Shown here: piece after piece, positions 43,276-47,349 of the stretch
Numbering within the stretch: position 1 is the first letter of the stretch
How the letters are laid out: every line of letters starts with the position of its first letter
Assembly (NCBI GenBank): GCA_019694685.1
Contig: JAIBBM010000033.1
Location: 1-47,349, forward strand
DNA: 47,349 nucleotides
From: Leptospirales bacterium
GTDB lineage: Bacteria > Spirochaetota > Leptospiria > Leptospirales > Leptonemataceae
Direction: 5' to 3'
Made by a program: the position numbers and the translations under genes
The notes under the pieces: model-generated
Told to the model about the DNA's origin: nothing
Databases searched by the model: none
Seen by the model: the letters and a program-made list of their open reading frames with translations, nothing else

Positions 43276-44014
43276 GAAGGACCTCCTTCTTCAAAGCCAG
43301 GTACTCTTTGGCCACTCTGCTTTTAGGTTCGTATTCAAATACAGTCTGTTTCATCAAGAACGCTTCTTCTACAGCCACGAGCCGCGAAATCTTAGAATCA
43401 AACACTCGAATGTATTCCTGAATTGGTTCGATCATCGCATGGGCGATGGCCGTCCTTGGATTGTACATTGTCAAAACTCCGCCCAGTATTTTCAATCCCT
43501 GATTGAAACGACTCTGCACTGTTTTGATTGTGCTGGTGAGTGCGGCCAGTCCGTCCAGGGAAAACTTCGCAGTCTGGAGGGGAACGAGTACATGAGTGGC
43601 AGCCACAAACGCATTTACAGTGACCATGCCGAGATTTGGCGGACAATCTATGATGACGAATTCGTACGGAAGATCCTGCATACGAAGCGATTCAGAAAGG
43701 CGAAAGAAACCGTCCAGAGCGCCTGAAAGTAGACTCTCCAGTTCAGCAAGCTGGATCGTGGCTGGAACGATGTCGAGTCCCGGGTTTCGCGTACCGTGAA
43801 TCAACTGACCCATGGGACGTTTTTCTCTGAGCGCGCCATACACGGTAAGTTCCGCAGGCACTTCTCTCTCCATAAAGATGGAACTTGCATTCGCCTGCAC
43901 GTCAATGTCTATGAGAAGAGTGCGTCCGTCTTTCGCCAGAGAGTCCGCGAGATGAACTGCAGTCGTAGTCTTGCCTACACCACCCTTCGAATTCGAGATG
44001 CAGATTACTTTCAT
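43256..44014 (-). CDS. ParA/Soj-family ATPase (orphan)
   Basis: MinD/ParA-type P-loop ATPase that positions cargo by forming ATP-dependent dimers on DNA or membrane. The 252 residues start at ATG 44014, overlapping the UbiD stop (ATGA). Deviant Walker A KGGVGKTTT at ~10-18 (with the leading signature Lys), Walker A' DIDVQANAS, and FVIIDCPPNLGMVTVNAF (Walker B/switch). No MinD-type C-terminal amphipathic helix is obvious and no parB or parS is seen in the window, so chromosome segregation is unlikely; positioning of an envelope component encoded next to it is more plausible (inference). Confidence 0.92.
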   Translation of the reverse strand: MKVICISNSKGGVGKTTTAVHLADSLAKDGRTLLIDIDVQANASSIFMEREVPAELTVYGALREKRPMGQLIHGTRNPGLDIVPATIQLAELESLLSGALDGFFRLSESLRMQDLPYEFVIIDCPPNLGMVTVNAFVAATHVLVPLQTAKFSLDGLAALTSTIKTVQSRFNQGLKILGGVLTMYNPRTAIAHAMIEPIQEYIRVFDSKISRLVAVEEAFLMKQTVFEYEPKSRVAKEYLALKKEVLRGIEKG

Positions 44015-45927
44015 GGACGCGCAACCGGTTGGGGATCTCGACCGAACATTTCTTTCCACTTCTGATCTACAAGCCGGATCGTCGCTTCATCCATAAGATT
44101 TTCCTCTGGCCAGCTACGATCATACCCATCTTCTCTATTTTTAGAAGTGGCATCCACAACTGCGAAGACTCCTCCCGGAGCAGAATCATTTTTCACGAAC
44201 AACACGTCGCGCAGCGCATCTGTGTTTCCAAATAGTTTCCACAGCACGAGCGAACCATCTTCTGGATTGTCTTTTGCATCCAGCAAAAGTAGAATCGTTG
44301 CCGGGAAGGAACTGCACCCGGCGAGATTGAGGATGTCCCTGACACGCTCATGAATCTTGCCGCCGTCTTTCTCCACACTGAAGATCACGACAGGATTTCT
44401 GCGAACGGCACCGAAGAGTCTGGAAAAGCGCACAGGCACTCCTCCCTGATTCAGCTTCTCTTTCCATTCAGCCAGAACCGCGCGCTGGTCGCGAGCAAAC
44501 GTTCCAATAATCCGCGCCGTCTTTTCTTCCGGGAGTTTTGTGGTTACATCCAGACCAATCTTTCCACCATACAGTGGCCTCACTCCGCTATGATCGAGCT
44601 GATCCAGGACTCCTTCTGTAATTACAACGTCTGTTGCCAGATCCAGACGATCGAGCACGTGATTCAAGAGGTTCACATCGTCGCTTAACGGGAATCCAGG
44701 ATCCACCATCACAAGAGATTTTGAAAAAGACATCTGCGAAAATCCCCAGAGATGATTCATGAGCTTTCGCGCCTGAAATGGAAAATGTTTGCTTACGGAA
44801 AGTACAGCGCAGTTATGAAAGCATCCGTCCCAGGGCAGCATCTGGTCCTGAACTTCCGGCGCAATGAACTGAAGCATGGGTAGAAATATCTTTTCGATTC
44901 CCTGGGCCAGGTAGCAATCTTCCTGCGGGCTACGACCCACGACTGTGGCAGGATAGATGGCGTTTCGCCTCATGGTGATCGCTGTGAGATGAAACTTTGG
45001 GAATGGTTCGACCGGAGTGTAGTAGCCAGTGTGATCTCCAAACGGTCCTTCGAGCACAAGATCATCCGGATCCACATAGCCCTCAAAAACAATCTCAGCA
45101 AATGCGGGAACTTCCAGATCGTTTGTCACGCATCGTGCGACTGGCACTCCACTTCCACGGATAAATCCGGCCAGAAGTAACTCGTACATTTTTGGAGGAA
45201 GCGGAGCAATTCCAGAAAAGGGAATGGATGGATCTCCGCCAAATACCACGCTCACTGGCATTCGCTTTTTTTCTCTCTGGTATTCTCCGTAAAAATGCGA
45301 ACCGTCTTTGTGAATCTGCCAGTGCATGGCAGTGGTTCTTTTGTCCAGAACCTGCATGCGATAAAGACCGAGATTCTTGGTGGTGCCGTCCAGAGACCTG
45401 GTCAAAGTCATGCCAAGAGTCACAAAACGACCTGCGTCCAGTGGCCAGCTTTTCAAAATCGGAATTTGATCCAAATCGATCTGGTCACCTGTCAGAACAA
45501 TCTCCTGGCATGGTGCTTTAAAAAAGCGTCTTCGTCTGGGCGGATAACGTAAGATGCCAGCCGCCTTGCCCGCGAGGCTTGCGATTTCGCCTGCACTCTT
45601 AGGAGGCTTAAACTGCATGAGGCGCATGAGCCCTCGCAGTTCCTCCACAATCTGACCTACTTTCCCAGGAGCGCCCTCTCGCGAAGTGCGCCGACCCAGC
45701 GCCAGATCCATTCTCTTTTTGGATCCGAACGCATTGATCAACACAGGAAGGTTGGATCCTTCCACATTCTCAAACAGTAGAGCTTTTCCACCACCCGGAG
45801 AACGAATCTGTCTGAAATAGATTTCTGATATCTCCAGATCGCGTGAAACCGGAGTCTTGATTCGAACAAGCTCGTCTTCTTCTTCCAGAACCTTTATAAA
45901 ATCTCTTAAATCTCTGTAGTACTTCAT
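44011..45927 (-). CDS. UbiD-family prenyl-FMN decarboxylase
   Basis: Decarboxylase of the UbiD/MqnP superfamily requiring prenylated FMN made by UbiX. The 638 residues contain QEIVLTGDQIDLDQIPILKS, WQIHKDGSHFYGEYQREKKR, VVFGGDPSIPFSGIAPLP, FAEIVFEGYVDPDDLVLEGP (E...D...E), and GDHTGYYTPVEPFPKFHLTA, typical of the family. In bacteria like this it most likely acts in quinone (menaquinone) synthesis. The length exceeds E. coli UbiD (497) and fits the longer UbiD type. It overlaps its neighbours on both sides by 4 bases (ATGA). Confidence 0.92.
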   Translation of the reverse strand: MKYYRDLRDFIKVLEEEDELVRIKTPVSRDLEISEIYFRQIRSPGGGKALLFENVEGSNLPVLINAFGSKKRMDLALGRRTSREGAPGKVGQIVEELRGLMRLMQFKPPKSAGEIASLAGKAAGILRYPPRRRRFFKAPCQEIVLTGDQIDLDQIPILKSWPLDAGRFVTLGMTLTRSLDGTTKNLGLYRMQVLDKRTTAMHWQIHKDGSHFYGEYQREKKRMPVSVVFGGDPSIPFSGIAPLPPKMYELLLAGFIRGSGVPVARCVTNDLEVPAFAEIVFEGYVDPDDLVLEGPFGDHTGYYTPVEPFPKFHLTAITMRRNAIYPATVVGRSPQEDCYLAQGIEKIFLPMLQFIAPEVQDQMLPWDGCFHNCAVLSVSKHFPFQARKLMNHLWGFSQMSFSKSLVMVDPGFPLSDDVNLLNHVLDRLDLATDVVITEGVLDQLDHSGVRPLYGGKIGLDVTTKLPEEKTARIIGTFARDQRAVLAEWKEKLNQGGVPVRFSRLFGAVRRNPVVIFSVEKDGGKIHERVRDILNLAGCSSFPATILLLLDAKDNPEDGSLVLWKLFGNTDALRDVLFVKNDSAPGGVFAVVDATSKNREDGYDRSWPEENLMDEATIRLVDQKWKEMFGRDPQPVARP

Positions 45928-46331
45928 TTTCTATGAACAACGCCTGAAAACATGAGCAATGGCCTGTCTCCTGTCCTCTCGATGGTGACATGGCACCGAT
46001 CCTCTGTCATGGCCTGCAGCGTAATCTTTTCTATGCCACTGGTTACCACTGCCAGGTCCGCCTCTGTGCGCGCATCTGTCACGCCGCGAACAGATAAATC
46101 AAATGCTGCCTCTCCTGTCCCTCGAATGCGCGCAAGAAGTCGCTTCAATCCGGATTCCTTCTTTCGCCTTACACCGCGCAGGCGAACAAAGGAAGCTGAT
46201 TCAATTTTCAGATCAATTTCCGTATCTTCCGGCCAGTCAGCTCTGCCATGAGTTCCCGCTCCACGCCACTTTCCTTTGATGTACTGCGCAAATTGCTCTG
46301 CGTCCGCGTAATGCCTGTAGATGACACTCAT
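45924..46331 (-). CDS. Unknown 135-residue protein
   Basis: I do not recognise a family. A small soluble protein with a mixed alpha/beta pattern: YADAEQFAQYIKGKWRG at the N-terminus, strands TEIDLKIESASFVRLRG and EAAFDLSVRGVTDARTEADL, and an end CHVTIERTGDRPLLMFSGVV. Basic central segment (KKESGLKRLLARIRG). It is coupled on both sides: ATG overlaps the LptF-like stop, and its TGA overlaps the UbiD start. It may be a small lipid- or RNA-binding type protein, but nothing supports this. Confidence 0.75.
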   Translation of the reverse strand: MSVIYRHYADAEQFAQYIKGKWRGAGTHGRADWPEDTEIDLKIESASFVRLRGVRRKKESGLKRLLARIRGTGEAAFDLSVRGVTDARTEADLAVVTSGIEKITLQAMTEDRCHVTIERTGDRPLLMFSGVVHRK

Positions 46332-47349
46332 TTACGATTCCTCAAAATCAAAAACACCGCCGCACAGAAGAATCCAACGGTGGGCGTCCAGGACGCAAGC
46401 CAGGGATAGATGACTCCATTGTTTCCGAGGTTATTGAAAAGACCGGAACCAAGATAATAAATTAGAATTGTAACGGCAGAGACCAGAAGTGCACGAATCA
46501 AAGGCCCGGTAGACCTGTGATTTCCCCCGGCACCTGCAATCGAAGCGATGACAGCAACAATCATACACAGAAACGGAAACGCAAGAAGCGAATGAAACTG
46601 AACCGAGTACGGGGCAGAATCAAATCCCATCTTCTTCTTTCGTGCAATTTCCTCTGCAAGCTCAAACAAATTCAGCTCGGATGCATCGCGCATCGGGTTT
46701 TCAAAGAAGTCGTAGTCTTCCGGAAATTTCTCAACTCTGGTGTCCTCATTCTCTACCTTGAGAACTGCCAGGTCATCCCCGAAAGATATATTGCGAACAC
46801 GCGAAAAAGTCCATTCGCCAGTCGCGGGATCAAATTTGCCTGAATTCGCCTGCATCATTCTAACAGGTTTGTCGTGCTTGAGTTCTATGTAGTTGAACCC
46901 GCCTTTGATGGTCTGTTCTTTGCGATCCAGATAGTAGATGAAATAAAAGCCTTCGCGGCCGCGCAGATTCCTCTGCCATACAATGTCTTTGATCGTAGCG
47001 CTGTCTTTCTTAAATGCAGCTTCTTCCTCTGATGACATTCGATTCGCCGGCGTGGCCACGAAATTCTGGAACACAAACAGAACCGGCACAAGGATAGCCG
47101 CAAAAATCCAGATAGGCATTACGATTCTGTAAAAGGCAACACCCGCGGAAAGCATCGCAACGAGTTCGCGCGAGACAGTGAACTGAGCCACGACAAAGCA
47201 AACCGCAAACATCATGGCCATGGGGAGAACAAATGCAACCATGTCAGGAATAGAATACAATAGATACAGATACATGTGAATCTTCGGCTGACGTGTGTCC
47301 ACCTTGAAGGCAACGAGTGCCCGCGCGATGAGAAGCATCAAAATCAATC
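46328..47349 (-). CDS. LptF/LptG-family LPS export permease, 5' end outside window
   Basis: Over 339 residues of the permease are present; the frame reaches the window end, where a TTG at 47347 is only an apparent start. Family N-termini carry a further ~20-30 residues (ILDRY-type), so the true start lies beyond the window. The first helix set (PDMVAFVLPMAMMFAVCFVV, FTVSRELVAMLSAGVAFYRI), the periplasmic jellyroll (~110-220), and the second helix set (FPFLCMIVAVIASIAGAGGN, ILIYYLGSGLFNN) are all visible. LPS transporters need two such subunits; the other is at 37868. Confidence 0.93.
   Translation of the reverse strand, partial: LILMLLIARALVAFKVDTRQPKIHMYLYLLYSIPDMVAFVLPMAMMFAVCFVVAQFTVSRELVAMLSAGVAFYRIVMPIWIFAAILVPVLFVFQNFVATPANRMSSEEEAAFKKDSATIKDIVWQRNLRGREGFYFIYYLDRKEQTIKGGFNYIELKHDKPVRMMQANSGKFDPATGEWTFSRVRNISFGDDLAVLKVENEDTRVEKFPEDYDFFENPMRDASELNLFELAEEIARKKKMGFDSAPYSVQFHSLLAFPFLCMIVAVIASIAGAGGNHRSTGPLIRALLVSAVTILIYYLGSGLFNNLGNNGVIYPWLASWTPTVGFFCAAVFLILRNRK

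Overview
The window looks like chromosomal DNA of a diderm spirochaete, most likely of the order Leptospirales. This is inferred from gene content: paired LptF/LptG-type permeases and an LPS heptosyltransferase, a bactofilin, an rpsU-yqeY-dnaG-rpoD operon, many TPR and MORN-type envelope proteins, and a lipoprotein signal ending in Leu-Ala-Asn-Cys, a relaxed lipobox typical of spirochaetes. Coding density is very high. Many genes overlap by 1-20 bases, GTG and TTG starts are common, and base composition is close to half G+C. I see no tRNA, rRNA, insertion sequence, prophage or CRISPR array.

Layout. 1-1792 (minus): 5' end of a diadenylate cyclase gene, dapB and dapA. 1850-2923 (plus): a WecA/MraY-type glycosyl-1-phosphate transferase, converging on a minus block (2874-6796) of TPR protein, conserved unknown, bactofilin, pdxA and a membrane protein with an unusual Pro-rich tail. 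6833-11475 (plus): Slt-type lytic transglycosylase, cysS, rlmB. 11477-14684 (minus): leuC, leuD, a small lipoprotein, folD. 14800-17423 (plus): a FecR-domain exported protein overlapping a hybrid histidine kinase. 17424-22967 (minus): a small ORF coupled to rpsU, then rpsU, yqeY, dnaG, rpoD and a MORN protein.

23107-25550 is the one accessory-looking stretch. A small plus-strand gene is followed by GC-rich repeats and a chain of five short overlapping minus-strand ORFs, flanked by ~60-bp direct repeats with a third repeat family inside. It resembles a modular orphan toxin/immunity cassette array, but that is inference. 25551-30493: a DUF421 membrane protein, a MerR-like HTH/TPR fusion protein (minus) and dnaE. 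30494-32008 (minus): an unusual sigma factor with a downstream partner gene, divergent from an M23 peptidase (32032-32922). 32932-36910 (minus): two overlapping large envelope proteins (NHL/von Willebrand-like and TPR/CsgG-like). 37014-40748: a pseudo-receiver/coiled-coil protein, a long LptG-like permease, and a divergent heptosyltransferase.

40749-41040 is a non-coding gap with a dense cluster of ATACG motifs inside an inverted repeat. 41041-47349 (minus) is a tightly coupled run: LptF-like permease (cut by the window end), unknown protein, UbiD-family decarboxylase, orphan ParA, a single-pass membrane protein, a MORN-like lipoprotein and a membrane-anchored M23 peptidase.

Much of the window serves the cell envelope: lysine/DAP supply, lipid-linked sugar, LPS core and transport, peptidoglycan hydrolases and lipoproteins. 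It is interleaved with core replication, transcription and translation genes.
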